Source: Rhodococcus opacus B4 (GTDB lineage: Bacteria > Actinomycetota > Actinomycetes > Mycobacteriales > Mycobacteriaceae). From it: DNA of 64,000 nt. The stretch is from positions 310,001 through 374,000 of the forward strand of contig NC_012522.1 of the NCBI RefSeq assembly GCF_000010805.1. Direction: 5' to 3'. Position 1 is the stretch's first letter, and each line of letters opens with the position of its first letter. Below, piece by piece: positions 35,275 to 43,990 of the stretch. A program made the translations under genes and the position numbers. The notes under the pieces are model-generated. The model was given only the letters and a program-made list of their open reading frames with translations. It did no database searches and was not told where the DNA came from.

Positions 35275-36437
35275 GCACGATGACGAACGCCGCGAAGAAA
35301 CTGCGAGAAGCCGCACCGGGAGACGGCAACGGATCGTCGGGCGTGCTGCAGGATGCACTGCAGAAGCTGGTCGGCACGGTGACGGAGAAAGCGCTCTCGT
35401 CGGTCACCGACAAGGTGCAGAACGCATCCGGCAGGCTCACCGACTACGCCGAGGGCGGCGGCGGAGGACTGCTCGCCGCTGTGACCGGTTCCGAGAAGCT
35501 CGCCGAGGGTGAATCACCGATCAAATCCGCGGTGAGCGGTGGCTGGGAGAGCGCCAAGCAGATGGCCAAGGACACCGCCTCCGACGTCAAGGAGGCCGTC
35601 ACGGGTGGTGGTGGCAGCAAAGGCAAGAAGCTCAAGTTGACCAACATCGTCGAGACGCTCGATGTCGGAGTCCCGGTCCAGCTCGCCTACAACCAGTGGA
35701 CCCAGTTCGCCGACTTCCCCTCCTTCATGAAGAAGGTCGAGCGGGTAGAGCAGGAATCGGACGAGAAGCTCGAGTGGAAGGCACAGGTGTTCTTGTCCCA
35801 CCGAACCTGGGAAGCGTCGATCATCGAGCAGGTGCCCGATGAGCGGATCGTGTGGCACTCGAAGGGTGCCAAGGGTTATGTCGACGGCGCCGTGACGTTC
35901 CACGAGGTAACCCCCGATCTCACCCGCATCGTACTCATCCTCGAGTATCACCCGAAGGGTCTGTTCGAGAAGACGGGCAACATATGGCGGGCGCCGGGAC
36001 GACGAGCGCGGCTCGAGTTGAAGCACTTCGGGCGCCACGTCATGACGCAGTCGGTTCTCCATCCCGACGAGGTGGTCGGCTGGCGCGGGGAGATCCGTGA
36101 CGGCGAGGTTGTCGAGCCCGACGAGGACGAGACACAGCAGGACGAGGACGAGACGCAGCCGGACGAGTCCGGGGAACTCGAAGAAACCGACGACAACGAA
36201 GACGAGGAGAGCGAGGAAGAGGAAGAGGAACCCGAGCAGGAGGAATCCGAGGAGACCGACGAAGACGAGTCCGAGGACACCGACGAGGACGAGGAAACGC
36301 CCCCGCCGGCGCGCCGAGGTCGCCCACGCAAGACCGCGGCAAGTTCCGAGGAGAGAGCAGCCCCGAAGCGGCGGGGTCGCCCGCGCAAGACCGCGGCCAA
36401 GAAAGCCGCCGGCTCGCGGCAAGGAGCCCGGCAATGA
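35271..36437 (+). CDS. SRPBCC-fold gas-vesicle protein, GvpZ-like, with AT-hook-like tail
   Basis: 388 residues. An N-terminal helical region comes first, then a START/SRPBCC domain (residues about 125-275, [20 protein letters not shown], then [17 protein letters not shown] and the invariant [20 protein letters not shown]). An acidic segment of about 70 residues follows, then [12 protein letters not shown] and [17 protein letters not shown]. The GRP core flanked by Arg/Lys is an AT-hook type DNA-binding motif, present twice. SRPBCC proteins are usual members of actinobacterial gvp clusters. It overlaps both neighbours by 4 bases. Confidence 0.8.
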   Translation: MSTMTNAAKKLREAAPGDGNGSSGVLQDALQKLVGTVTEKALSSVTDKVQNASGRLTDYAEGGGGGLLAAVTGSEKLAEGESPIKSAVSGGWESAKQMAKDTASDVKEAVTGGGGSKGKKLKLTNIVETLDVGVPVQLAYNQWTQFADFPSFMKKVERVEQESDEKLEWKAQVFLSHRTWEASIIEQVPDERIVWHSKGAKGYVDGAVTFHEVTPDLTRIVLILEYHPKGLFEKTGNIWRAPGRRARLELKHFGRHVMTQSVLHPDEVVGWRGEIRDGEVVEPDEDETQQDEDETQPDESGELEETDDNEDEESEEEEEEPEQEESEETDEDESEDTDEDEETPPPARRGRPRKTAASSEERAAPKRRGRPRKTAAKKAAGSRQGARQ

Positions 36438-36844
36438 CGGCAATACAACCCGCGGGCGGCGGCGGTGGAGTCAGCGGCGGCCCAAGCTCCAGTAGCCTCG
36501 CCGACGTCATCGACACCATCCTCGACAAAGGCCTCGTCATCGATGCCTACGTGCGGGTGTCATTGGTCGGTATCGAACTGCTGACGATCGACGCGCGCGT
36601 CGTCGTCGCCAGTGTCGACACCTACCTGCGGTTCGCGGAGGCAGTGAACCGGCTGGAGATCGGCAGTGGGGAGCCGAAGGGCCTGACGGACCTGGTCGGA
36701 TCGGTCACCGAGGGCGGTGCCAAATCGAAGACCAAGGGCGCGCTCGAGGCCGCGGGTGACAAACTCGGCGACATCCTCGGCGGCGGACAGGAAGAACCTG
36801 AGCGCGAACGGGTTTCGCGCAAGTCCAGTCGAGGGGACAAGTGA
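36434..36844 (+). CDS. gvpA: Gas vesicle structural protein GvpA
   Basis: 136 residues. The GvpA core ([20 protein letters not shown], then [20 protein letters not shown]) is present near residues 20-70. It builds the ribs of the gas vesicle shell. A Gly/Ser N-terminal extension of 18 residues and a C-terminal extension of about 60 residues (Lys/Glu-rich) exceed the roughly 75-residue GvpA of other bacteria, so shell packing may differ. The start overlaps gvpZ and the end overlaps gvpF. Confidence 0.92.
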   Translation: MTAIQPAGGGGGVSGGPSSSSLADVIDTILDKGLVIDAYVRVSLVGIELLTIDARVVVASVDTYLRFAEAVNRLEIGSGEPKGLTDLVGSVTEGGAKSKTKGALEAAGDKLGDILGGGQEEPERERVSRKSSRGDK

Positions 36845-37632
36845 TGTCTACGTCAGAAAAGTCCAACGACGCACCCGACGAGCCGCGGACCAGCGGTGTC
36901 TATGTGTACGGCATCGTGCCTGCGGACGTGGAAGCCGAAGAGGACGCGGTCGGCGTGTGTGACGGGCCGGTCGCCATCGTCACGCACGGCGACATCGCGG
37001 CACTCGTCAGCGAGATCTCGGTGGACCGGCCACTCGGAAAACCCGAGGATCTCCAGGCGCATGCGCATCTGCTGGACGGTACGTCGGGTGTGGCGCCGGT
37101 ACTCCCGCTTCGTTTCGGGGCGGTCATGACCGACGAGGACGCCGTCGAGAAGGAGTTGCTCGAAGCACACGCCGACGAGTTCGCTGCCGCGTTGAAGGAA
37201 CTCGAGGGCCGAGCGCAGTACGTCGTGAAGGGGCGATACGTCGAGGAGGCGATCCTCCGCGAAATCATCGAGGAGAACCAACAAGCGGGTGAACTGGTCG
37301 ACGCGATCCGTGATCAGCCCGAGGAGACCACCCGCGACGCGCGGATGGCTCTGGGTGAGATCATCAGCAACGGCATCGAGGCCAAACGGGACGAAGACAC
37401 GCGCACGGTCGTCGAGGCGCTCGAATCGCTGTCCGACTCGGTGAACGTCCGGGAACCGACTCATGAGGAGGAGGCCGCGCAGGTCGCCGTCCTCGTCGAG
37501 GTCGCCCGGCAGGAAGACCTCGAAAAGGCGGTGGGCGAACTGGCCGAACGGTGGGACGGCCGCGTCGAGATGCGCCTGCTCGGGCCTCTCGCCGCCTACG
37601 ACTTCGTGGTGACGCAGAAGCCGGAGGGCTGA
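36844..37632 (+). CDS. gvpF: Gas vesicle assembly protein GvpF/L (first copy)
   Basis: 262 residues; the ATG at 36844 shares its A with the gvpA stop. GvpF/GvpL-type motifs: SGVYVYGIVPADV, VLPLRFGAVMTDEDAVEKEL and RAQYVVKGRYVEEAILREII. In other systems GvpF binds GvpA and is needed for vesicle growth. The C-terminal segment ERWDGRVEMRLLGPLAAYDF is conserved in the family. The next gene starts 3 bases after the stop. Confidence 0.9.
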   Translation: MSTSEKSNDAPDEPRTSGVYVYGIVPADVEAEEDAVGVCDGPVAIVTHGDIAALVSEISVDRPLGKPEDLQAHAHLLDGTSGVAPVLPLRFGAVMTDEDAVEKELLEAHADEFAAALKELEGRAQYVVKGRYVEEAILREIIEENQQAGELVDAIRDQPEETTRDARMALGEIISNGIEAKRDEDTRTVVEALESLSDSVNVREPTHEEEAAQVAVLVEVARQEDLEKAVGELAERWDGRVEMRLLGPLAAYDFVVTQKPEG

Positions 37633-37635
37633 CCG

Positions 37636-37887
37636 ATGGGCCTGATGTCGTTCATCGTCACGCTGCCGCTCGCCCCCGTGCGTGGGGTGATCTCGTTGGC
37701 CGAGTTGATCCAGCGGCAGGTCGAGGAGGAACTCCATAATCCTGCAAGCGCGCGTCGCGCTCTCGAGGAGTTGGAGGACGCTCGCGCGTCGGGTGAGATC
37801 TCCGCCGAGGAGGAGGAACAGGCACAGCAGGCCATCCTCGACCGCATGACCGGAACGGCACGGCCCAACAGTCCGGAGAAGGAGTGA
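37636..37887 (+). CDS. gvpG: Gas vesicle protein GvpG
   Basis: 83 residues, mostly coiled helix: PLAPVRGVISLAELIQRQVE, then EELHNPASARRALEELEDAR and SGEISAEEEEQAQQ. Length and sequence are as expected for GvpG, a small accessory factor of assembly. It sits in the middle of the operon between gvpF and gvpO. Confidence 0.88.
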   Translation: MGLMSFIVTLPLAPVRGVISLAELIQRQVEEELHNPASARRALEELEDARASGEISAEEEEQAQQAILDRMTGTARPNSPEKE

Positions 37888-37893
37888 TGGGAG

Positions 37894-38184
37894 ATGGCAG
37901 AAGAGGAGCCACCTCCGTTGCCTGCACCGGAGATCGCCGAGATCGCGACGCGTGACGTCGCGAAGTTGACCGGCAAGAAACCCCTCGGTGCCACATCGGT
38001 CATGCCCACCGACGACGGCTGGACGGTGGAAGTGGAGGTGGTCGAGGATCGTCGGATCCCGTCGTCGACGGACATGCTCGCGTTGTACGAGGTGGTGTTG
38101 GATCTGGATGGAGAACTGTTGTCCTATCGCAGAACCCGCCGTTACATCCGCGGTGTCGGTGACAGTGGGAGTGCGCAGTCATGA
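37894..38184 (+). CDS. gvpO: Gas vesicle protein GvpO
   Basis: 96 residues. The family pattern is clear: GWTVEVEVVEDRRIPSSTDM followed by LALYEVVLDLDGELLSYRRT and RRYIRG. GvpO is required for vesicle formation and affects gvp expression in haloarchaea. In Streptomyces gvpO comes before gvpA; here it lies between gvpG and gvpJ. The stop overlaps the gvpJ start (ATGA). Confidence 0.88.
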   Translation: MAEEEPPPLPAPEIAEIATRDVAKLTGKKPLGATSVMPTDDGWTVEVEVVEDRRIPSSTDMLALYEVVLDLDGELLSYRRTRRYIRGVGDSGSAQS

Positions 38185-38588
38185 CCGTCGTCGGCGGCGG
38201 TGCGAGCAACCTCCCGCAGAGTTCGGGCGGCGGATTCGGCGGCGGGCACCAGTCGACGAATCTCGGCGAGATTCTCGAGCGGGTGCTCGACAAGGGTCTC
38301 GTGATCGCGGGCGACATCCAGGTCAACCTGCTCGACATCGAATTGCTGACCATCAAGGTGCGCCTGGTGATCGCGTCGCTGGAAACCGCGAAGGAAGTGG
38401 GCATCGACTGGTGGGAGCACGACCCCTGGCTGACCGGCAAGAACAGCGACGTCGAACTGGAGAATCGGAAGTTGCGGGAGCGGATCGCCGAACTCGAGTC
38501 CGACAGGTCGGTTCGCCCCGCCGTCGAGGACGCCGACACGGTCGAGGTGGAGGCGAGCCGTCAGGAGCGGGACGATGACCGCAGATGA
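38181..38588 (+). CDS. gvpJ: Gas vesicle protein GvpJ
   Basis: 135 residues. A GvpA-like core (NLGEILERVLDKGLVIAGDI, then QVNLLDIELLTIKVRLVIAS) is followed by ETAKEVGIDWWEHDPWLTGK, the extra segment characteristic of GvpJ. A C-terminal coiled-coil/acidic tail follows. GvpJ caps or nucleates the shell. It overlaps the following gvpL by 14 bases. Confidence 0.88.
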   Translation: MTVVGGGASNLPQSSGGGFGGGHQSTNLGEILERVLDKGLVIAGDIQVNLLDIELLTIKVRLVIASLETAKEVGIDWWEHDPWLTGKNSDVELENRKLRERIAELESDRSVRPAVEDADTVEVEASRQERDDDRR

Positions 38589-39354
38589 CGGGGTCTGGCT
38601 CTACAGCATCACCACCGACAGCGTCGACGACGCGCAACTCGCCGAGGTCACCGGTGTGGCGGGCGAGCCGGTGCGGGCTGTGGCGTCGGCGGGTCTCGTC
38701 GCTGTGGTGGGGACGGTGAGTCTCAGCGAATTCGGGCAGGAACCCCTGCAACGCAAACTCGAGGACCTCGACTGGCTGGCCGCAACCGCGAGAGCACACG
38801 ACGCCGTGGTGGCGGCCGTAACGCGCCGTGGACCCACCGTTCCGTTGCGGTTGGCGACCCTCTACCTCGACGACGACCGCGTCCGCGTCCTCCTCACGGA
38901 ACGACGGGAGGAGTTCGGTGCGACGCTGCGCCGGGTGACCGGTCGCAGCGAATGGGGCGTCAAGGGATACGGAGACGCGAAGATCCTGTCGCAGGATGTG
39001 AAGGAGGAGCCGTCCCCGACCGGTGCGGCAGGGAAGGGAACCGCGTATCTCCTGCGCCGCCGCGCGGAGTTGAGCGCGCAGCAGGACGTCGAACGCAAGG
39101 CCGCAGACCATGCGGGAGAAATTCACGCTGCGCTCCTGGAGCAGGCCGTCGACGGGTTGCGCCGGCAAGTCACCGATCCGGTGCTGACCGGCAAACGGGC
39201 GTGGATGATCTTCAACGGCACCTACCTCGTCGACAACGATCGGATCGAGGGTTTCGCTGCACTCGTCACTGCACTCGACACCGAACGTCCGGGCATCACA
39301 TTGGAATTGACCGGACCGTGGCCGCCGTATTCGTTCGCCGGGATCGACGGGTGA
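38575..39354 (+). CDS. gvpL: Gas vesicle assembly protein GvpL/F (second copy)
   Basis: 259 residues, paralogous to the first GvpF/L (VWLYSITTDSV, VPLRLATLYLDDDRVRVLL, SEWGVKGYGDAKILSQDVK). The C-terminus (GITLELTGPWPPYSFAGI) keeps the GPWPPYSF signature of GvpL. It is the second of two assembly factors in the operon, as in Streptomyces. gvpS follows after 3 bases. Confidence 0.88.
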   Translation: MTADDGVWLYSITTDSVDDAQLAEVTGVAGEPVRAVASAGLVAVVGTVSLSEFGQEPLQRKLEDLDWLAATARAHDAVVAAVTRRGPTVPLRLATLYLDDDRVRVLLTERREEFGATLRRVTGRSEWGVKGYGDAKILSQDVKEEPSPTGAAGKGTAYLLRRRAELSAQQDVERKAADHAGEIHAALLEQAVDGLRRQVTDPVLTGKRAWMIFNGTYLVDNDRIEGFAALVTALDTERPGITLELTGPWPPYSFAGIDG

Positions 39355-39357
39355 GCC

Positions 39358-39567
39358 ATGAGCGAGATGGTCCCCACGGAGGACACCCGCCGCATCGCGC
39401 TCGTCGATCTACTCGACCGGGTGCTGGGCGGTGGTGTCGTCATCACCGGTGAGATCACGCTGTCGCTCGCCGACGTCGACATGGTCCGCATCTCGCTGCG
39501 CACGCTCATCGCGTCGGTGAGCGCACTCGTTCCGGATCCGGCCGAGCAGGATTCCGCCGATGGCTGA
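39358..39567 (+). CDS. gvpS: Gas vesicle protein GvpS (GvpA-like)
   Basis: 69 residues. A compact GvpA-type core: RRIALVDLLDRVLGGGVVIT, then GEITLSLADVDMVRISLRTL. It lacks extra domains, and its position between gvpL and gvpK fits GvpS of actinobacteria. It overlaps gvpK by 8 bases. Confidence 0.85.
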   Translation: MSEMVPTEDTRRIALVDLLDRVLGGGVVITGEITLSLADVDMVRISLRTLIASVSALVPDPAEQDSADG

Positions 39568-39892
39568 GTCCGAGCCCGCCGATTCGGACGCCCCGAGCGA
39601 GATCGGCCGCCGGGTTCTTCCACAGCGGATCGACGCGGACCCCGAATCCGTCGAGAAGGGCCTGGTCACCCTCGTACTGACGATCGTCGAGCTACTGCGG
39701 CAGCTGATGGAACGGCAGGCGCTGCGCCGAGTCGAGCACGGCGACCTCACCGACGACCAGATCGAACGCATCGGCACGACGCTCATGCTGCTCGAGGAAC
39801 GCATGGCAGAGTTGCGTGATCATTTCGATCTCACACCCGAGGACCTGAACATCGACCTCGGACCGCTCGGTCCGCTGCTGTCGAACGAATAG
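39560..39892 (+). CDS. gvpK: Gas vesicle protein GvpK
   Basis: 110 residues. GvpK motifs are seen: RIDADPESVEKGLVTLVLTI followed by VELLRQLMERQALRRVEHGD and LTDDQIERIGTTLMLLEERM. The C-terminus DLNIDLGPLGPLL is also typical. It is an accessory protein and the last gene of the operon. A convergent CsbD gene begins 26 bases beyond; no strong terminator was seen between them. Confidence 0.9.
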   Translation: MAESEPADSDAPSEIGRRVLPQRIDADPESVEKGLVTLVLTIVELLRQLMERQALRRVEHGDLTDDQIERIGTTLMLLEERMAELRDHFDLTPEDLNIDLGPLGPLLSNE

Positions 39893-39918
39893 GACCGGCT
39901 GACCGAGCGCCGCCGTTA

Positions 39919-40113
39919 TCAGTGTTTGAGGGCGTTCTTGATCTTCTTCCCCGCGTCCTTGACCTTGTCGCCCATCTGCTTGGCGTTGCCACGGGCCTGT
40001 TCTTTGCTTCCCTCTGCTTCGAGGTGGGCGTTGCCGGTGGCTCTGCCGACGGCCTTCTTGGCGGCGCCCTCGGCGGTTTCGACCCGGTGCCGGATCTTCT
40101 TTCCCATGTTCAT
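39919..40113 (-). CDS. CsbD-family stress protein
   Basis: 64 residues: KIRHRVETAEGAAKKAVGRA, then TGNAHLEAEGSKEQARGNAK and a Lys-rich end. This is the short four-helix CsbD fold, a general-stress protein induced by sigma-B-type regulators in other bacteria. GAGGACAGG lies upstream of the ATG. It is convergent with gvpK. Function is not known in detail. Confidence 0.82.
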   Translation of the reverse strand: MNMGKKIRHRVETAEGAAKKAVGRATGNAHLEAEGSKEQARGNAKQMGDKVKDAGKKIKNALKH

Positions 40114-40204
40114 GACGCTGTCCTGTCCTCTGCGGTCCCTCCCGATTGCCCTGCATCACCGGATTCAAATCACGCCGCGTGCGGCGTCGCATCCGGTCGT
40201 GTGG

Positions 40205-41263
40205 TCACCGCCGCAGCAACAGCGCGCTGTCCCCGAATTCGTGCCACAGGTATCCGCGCGCGAGCGCCTCGTCGTAGGCGCGTCGGACGGCCGCCGCTCC
40301 CACCACTGATTCGAGCAACATCAGATGGGATGCCCCGGGCGCGTGCCAACCCGTGATCAGCCCGTCCACCACCCGGGCCGGTCTCCGCGCACTCAGCACC
40401 AGGTTCGTCCAGCCCCCACCCGCCACCGCCAGCCCGTCCGGCGTTGCCCGGGTCTCGAGCGCCCTGGTCACCGTGGTGCCGACCGCGATGACGCGACCGC
40501 CCTCAGCGCGTCGATCGTTGATCAGCCGTGCCGTGTGCTCCGGCACGTCGTACCGCTCGGGGATCGGCGGCTCCCCACGCTCGGGCGAGGAGACACCGGT
40601 GTGCAACAGGATCGGCGCTGTCACCACCCCCGAGGTCGCGAGCTCGGTGACGATCGGATGCGTGAACGGCCGAGCGGCACTAGCCATCTCGGCACTCCCA
40701 CCGGTGCGGCCGAAGATCGTCTGGTAGTAGCCCAGTGGCCAGCGATCGTGGATGTACGCGTACGTGATCGGACGGCCCGCGGTGGCGAGCAGTTCCGCGG
40801 CTACGTCCGCGACACCGTCGATCGAGGCCCGCCACAGCCGGGTCGAACCCCGGGGCCACGGCTCATGGAGTGTCGCGACGGCGCCGCGCGACAGCCTGAT
40901 CCGCACTCCCGCCCCGACCGAGTCGAGGGCTCCCGACACCAGGCCCGGCGCTCGCACCTCGAGCGCCCATTCGCCGCCCTCGAGTTCGGTGGAGAAGTGC
41001 ACGACCACCGGGCCCACCGTGTCGACGGTGCCGTCCACTGCCGCGGCCAACGTCGCCGACGCATTCACCACCACGACGTCACCCGAGCGGAGGAAGTGGG
41101 GCAGGTCGTGAAATGTGCTGTGCACCAGATTGCCCCGGTCGGACACGAGCAGCTTCACGGAGTCGCGCAGCAGGCCCCGCTCCTCCGGCGGGCCGCTGGC
41201 CTCCAATCGCTGCGGCAGGACGAACCGGAACTCGGTCACGGAGTCGCTGCCCGCCCGGGTCAC
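40205..41263 (-). CDS. QueA-family protein (SAM:tRNA ribosyltransferase-isomerase homologue), divergent
   Basis: 352 residues. QueA moves the ribosyl of SAM to 7-aminomethyl-7-deazaguanine in tRNA. Family motifs are partly kept: GDVVVVNASATL, DRWPLGYYQTIFGRTGGSAE, LHTGVSSPERGE, YDVPEHTARLIN and VIAVGTTVTRALE. However, the core PTAGLHF-type segment of true QueA reads AARPFT here, so the catalytic function may differ. No other queuosine gene (tgt, queC-F) is in the window. The start overlaps the upstream SDR gene by 4 bases, so the two are cotranscribed. Confidence 0.78.
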   Translation of the reverse strand: MTRAGSDSVTEFRFVLPQRLEASGPPEERGLLRDSVKLLVSDRGNLVHSTFHDLPHFLRSGDVVVVNASATLAAAVDGTVDTVGPVVVHFSTELEGGEWALEVRAPGLVSGALDSVGAGVRIRLSRGAVATLHEPWPRGSTRLWRASIDGVADVAAELLATAGRPITYAYIHDRWPLGYYQTIFGRTGGSAEMASAARPFTHPIVTELATSGVVTAPILLHTGVSSPERGEPPIPERYDVPEHTARLINDRRAEGGRVIAVGTTVTRALETRATPDGLAVAGGGWTNLVLSARRPARVVDGLITGWHAPGASHLMLLESVVGAAAVRRAYDEALARGYLWHEFGDSALLLRR

Positions 41264-41967
41264 GACGACACTCCGGTGTTCGCGACCGCGAAGTCGGATG
41301 CACGGTAGCGGCCGCTCGGCGGTCTTGTGTCGAGCAGTCTCAGCAGAGCCGGGACCACGGTCTCCGGCTCGGGCCGATCCGAGATGTCCTCACCGGGGAA
41401 TGCCGCCTGGTGCATCGCGGTGCGCATGTCGCCGGGATCGAATGCGTAGATCGCGAGATCCGGCTCCTCGACCGCGAGCACCGCGGTCGCGTGGTCGAGC
41501 GCCGCCTTCGCCGCCCCGTAGCCGCCCCAGCCCGCGTAGGCCTCGACCGCGGCGTCCGAGGAAATGTTGATCACTGTCCCCTCCGCGGCCCGTACGGGAC
41601 CGATCAGTGCGGCGATCAACGCGATCGGGGCCAGCACGTTCGTCGCGAAGACCTGGGCCAGCGCGTCCTCCGGGTACCGGGTCAGGGCGGGCATCGGGCT
41701 GGGGCCGAGAGCGCTGGCGTTGTTGAGGAGCAGGTCCAGTCGCCTCCGCTCCGCGATCGCCTCGGTGATGCGCTCGCGGTGCCACGGATCCGTCACGTCA
41801 CCGAGGACGGCAGTGATGGCGCTCCCCCGTGCGGCGACCCGATCGAGCGGTTCGACCCGCCGTCCGGTGACGATCACCTCCCAGCCGCGCTCCGCGAGCG
41901 CAAGTGCGCTCGCTCGTCCCAATCCTGTCGATCCCCCAGTGATCAGCGCCGTTCTGGTGCCGTTCAT
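41260..41967 (-). CDS. Short-chain dehydrogenase/reductase
   Basis: 235 residues from MNGTRTALITGG (AAGGAG upstream). NAD(P) motif TGGSTGLG, structural NNAS, and catalytic Ser in INISSDAAVE with Tyr-x3-Lys in YGAAKAALDHA. Classical SDR oxidoreductase of unknown substrate. It is coupled to the QueA-like gene, an unusual pair. The longer frame to 42075 is a non-coding extension. Confidence 0.88.
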   Translation of the reverse strand: MNGTRTALITGGSTGLGRASALALAERGWEVIVTGRRVEPLDRVAARGSAITAVLGDVTDPWHRERITEAIAERRRLDLLLNNASALGPSPMPALTRYPEDALAQVFATNVLAPIALIAALIGPVRAAEGTVINISSDAAVEAYAGWGGYGAAKAALDHATAVLAVEEPDLAIYAFDPGDMRTAMHQAAFPGEDISDRPEPETVVPALLRLLDTRPPSGRYRASDFAVANTGVSS

Positions 41968-42208
41968 CGCAGACTCCTTGCCTCCAGTGACATCTGGCAC
42001 CATCCTGAAACCTGAAGTCCACTTGATGTCAAGGGGCGGTGTGCTGCCGTGCCGGTTCCTCTGGGGCGCCCGCACCGAGGGGTGGGATTCCCGGGCGGAA
42101 CGGACGATAATGAATTCCTACCGTGAGACGAATGCGCCACGTGCCACGACCCGCCTGGATGCCCGCGAGCCGAATCGCGGCGCCGACCGAATCGAGAGTG
42201 ACTTTGCC

Positions 42209-42529
42209 ATGAACACAGTCGCAGTGCGCTCGGCGATCGCAGCAGCCGCTGCCCTCGCCGCCTTTTCCGCACCCGGTATCGCGGCCGCCGCACCGAACCT
42301 GCACGGGGATCCGAACACCCCCGGCACCCAGGTTCAGGTGGAGAGCGAGCCGGGCGACTCGAACAGCTACACCTGCGGGGCGGTCGGCGTCGCGGGCGCC
42401 GGAGTCGGATCGAATTCCTCCGGTGGCGCCGGTTCGGTCAACGGCGCGTATTTCGGACCCGGTCCGGTCCAGGGCGGCTGCGTGGGTAGTGACGGGTCGG
42501 TATACTTCCCGACCGGCAACGCCGAGTGA
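42209..42529 (+). CDS. Small exported Gly/Ser-rich protein, 106 aa
   Basis: Signal peptide AVRSAIAAAAALAAFSAPGI ending IAAAA, before PNLHGDPNT. The mature part is about 75 residues with two cysteines (SYTCGAVG, GGCVGSDG) that probably pair, and Gly/Ser/Asn-rich loops. The ATG at 42209 is chosen; an upstream frame merges antisense SDR sequence. No family recognised. Confidence 0.72.
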   Translation: MNTVAVRSAIAAAAALAAFSAPGIAAAAPNLHGDPNTPGTQVQVESEPGDSNSYTCGAVGVAGAGVGSNSSGGAGSVNGAYFGPGPVQGGCVGSDGSVYFPTGNAE

Positions 42530-42819
42530 CAGTGCCGATCCATCACACCGCGGCGAAGCGTGAAGCACTGCCGGACTCGCTCTCCGGCTTCGCGTGGGCG
42601 GCGGACTCTGCGCGCAGCAGCGAATATGACGTCGACGCAACTGTTTTCGAGCCGCACAGATTGGCGGCTCGCGCCGTGCCGATGCCGCACTCACCGGGGA
42701 CGGTGCCCGACGACGGCGAATCTGCCGCACCCGCCTCCCTCGTCTGCGCAATAGTCGGATCCCGCTCCCCGCCTACCTGGGCCGAGCGGGCCCGACATCG
42801 TTGTCCTCGAGTTCTTCGC

Positions 42820-43278
42820 TCAGAGTTCGAGCAGTCGCTGGAAGAACTCGCGATAGCGCTTCAGAGCGAGTCGAAGGTCCTCCGTCGAGCCCTCTTCTCC
42901 TCGGGCCCATTGCTCCTCCAACCGCGAACGCGCCTCCGAGAACCCCGTCGTGATCCGGTCGACGACGTCGGACACGAGGCCGTCCGCCTTCTGCACGCAT
43001 TCTCGGGGATCGTCGACGAAGCCCGACTGGACCTCGTCCCAGCGCAGGCGGAGTACCGACAGTTCGTCCTCGGCGAACAGCGTCTGCCCGACCGACGTGT
43101 CGGCGTCCTGGGCGGACGGTGGCGCTTCCGCGGCCGGTGGGGTGGCAGCCCCGGGGGCAGATTCGGTTGTTCCGGCGGGTGATTCGGTTCCCTCGACCGC
43201 CGAGGCGGGGGCCTCGGCGGGCGTTTCGACGTTCCCGGCCGGGCTGGTGCCCTCGGGTTGCCGGTCTGAGGTTGTCAT
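42820..43278 (-). CDS. Hypothetical protein, paralogue of upstream gene product, 152 aa
   Basis: The first 70 residues are a Pro/Ala/Glu-rich disordered stretch. The C-terminal part (LRWDEVQSGFVDDPRECVQK, ADGLVSDVVDRITTGFSEAR, LRLALKRYREFFQRLLEL) aligns with the C-terminal domain of the upstream gene product. The function is unknown. Its start overlaps the upstream stop (ATGA), so they form one operon. A weak GC hairpin (42779-42793) lies beyond its stop. Confidence 0.65.
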   Translation of the reverse strand: MTTSDRQPEGTSPAGNVETPAEAPASAVEGTESPAGTTESAPGAATPPAAEAPPSAQDADTSVGQTLFAEDELSVLRLRWDEVQSGFVDDPRECVQKADGLVSDVVDRITTGFSEARSRLEEQWARGEEGSTEDLRLALKRYREFFQRLLEL

Positions 43279-43862
43279 GCGCGTGTCTCCTTCGGCTCGT
43301 CCTTGTTCGGCTCGTCGTTGTTCTCATCCGTCTCGAGCAACTTCTCGAAGAGTTCGCGGTAGTGCACGAACGCTTCGCGCTGGTCCTCCGTACCGATGTC
43401 GCCCTGTTCCTGTGCGAGATAGATGCCGTGCGCCGTGCGGTAGTTCTCGACGACCTTCGGGTGGTCCACCGAAATGTCGGCCGCGCGCTGATCGAAGTCG
43501 TCGATCGGGTAACCACGTTCGCGCATGACGTGGATCACGAGCCGGTCCGCAGCGGCTACCGCGCTCGACGGGTTGTCGACGAACTCGATCTGCACCGTCC
43601 GCCAGGAATCGGCGTATTTCGCTCGCGCCTCGGGTGGCAACGGGACGATGTCGAGCTTCTCCCGCTTTCGCTCGCGGGCCGCGAGCTCCTTCTCGGCTGC
43701 GCCCTGGTCGCCTACCTCACCTACCGTCCGCTCGTATTCGGGGCCGAACCGTCCTTTCAGTCGTTCCGTCCTCTTGCGACTACTGATCGAGCGGGAAGCG
43801 ATGATCGCCAGCACCGCGATCACGACGAGCACCGCGATCAAGATCCATCCCCAAACAGGCAT
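43275..43862 (-). CDS. Membrane-anchored hypothetical protein, 195 aa
   Basis: Starts MPVWGWILIAVLVVIAVLAI, a single N-terminal transmembrane anchor, then a charged linker. The soluble domain (SWRTVQIEFVDNPSSAVAAA, ADRLVIHVMRERGYPIDDFD, EAFVHYRELFEKLLE) matches the downstream paralogue. AGGAGG precedes the ATG at 43862. It probably works at the membrane with the soluble paralogue as a pair. No family recognised. Confidence 0.7.
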   Translation of the reverse strand: MPVWGWILIAVLVVIAVLAIIASRSISSRKRTERLKGRFGPEYERTVGEVGDQGAAEKELAARERKREKLDIVPLPPEARAKYADSWRTVQIEFVDNPSSAVAAADRLVIHVMRERGYPIDDFDQRAADISVDHPKVVENYRTAHGIYLAQEQGDIGTEDQREAFVHYRELFEKLLETDENNDEPNKDEPKETRA

Positions 43863-43990
43863 TTCCTCAGACCTCCTCGTCCTTCGACCGGGTACCCGGA
43901 CGGCCGGTTCGGAAACGGCGGCATCGTGGCGCGCCCGCGGCGCTACGCCCGCCTCTAGGTTGTTCGAATGTCTTAACATATACTCGCGCC

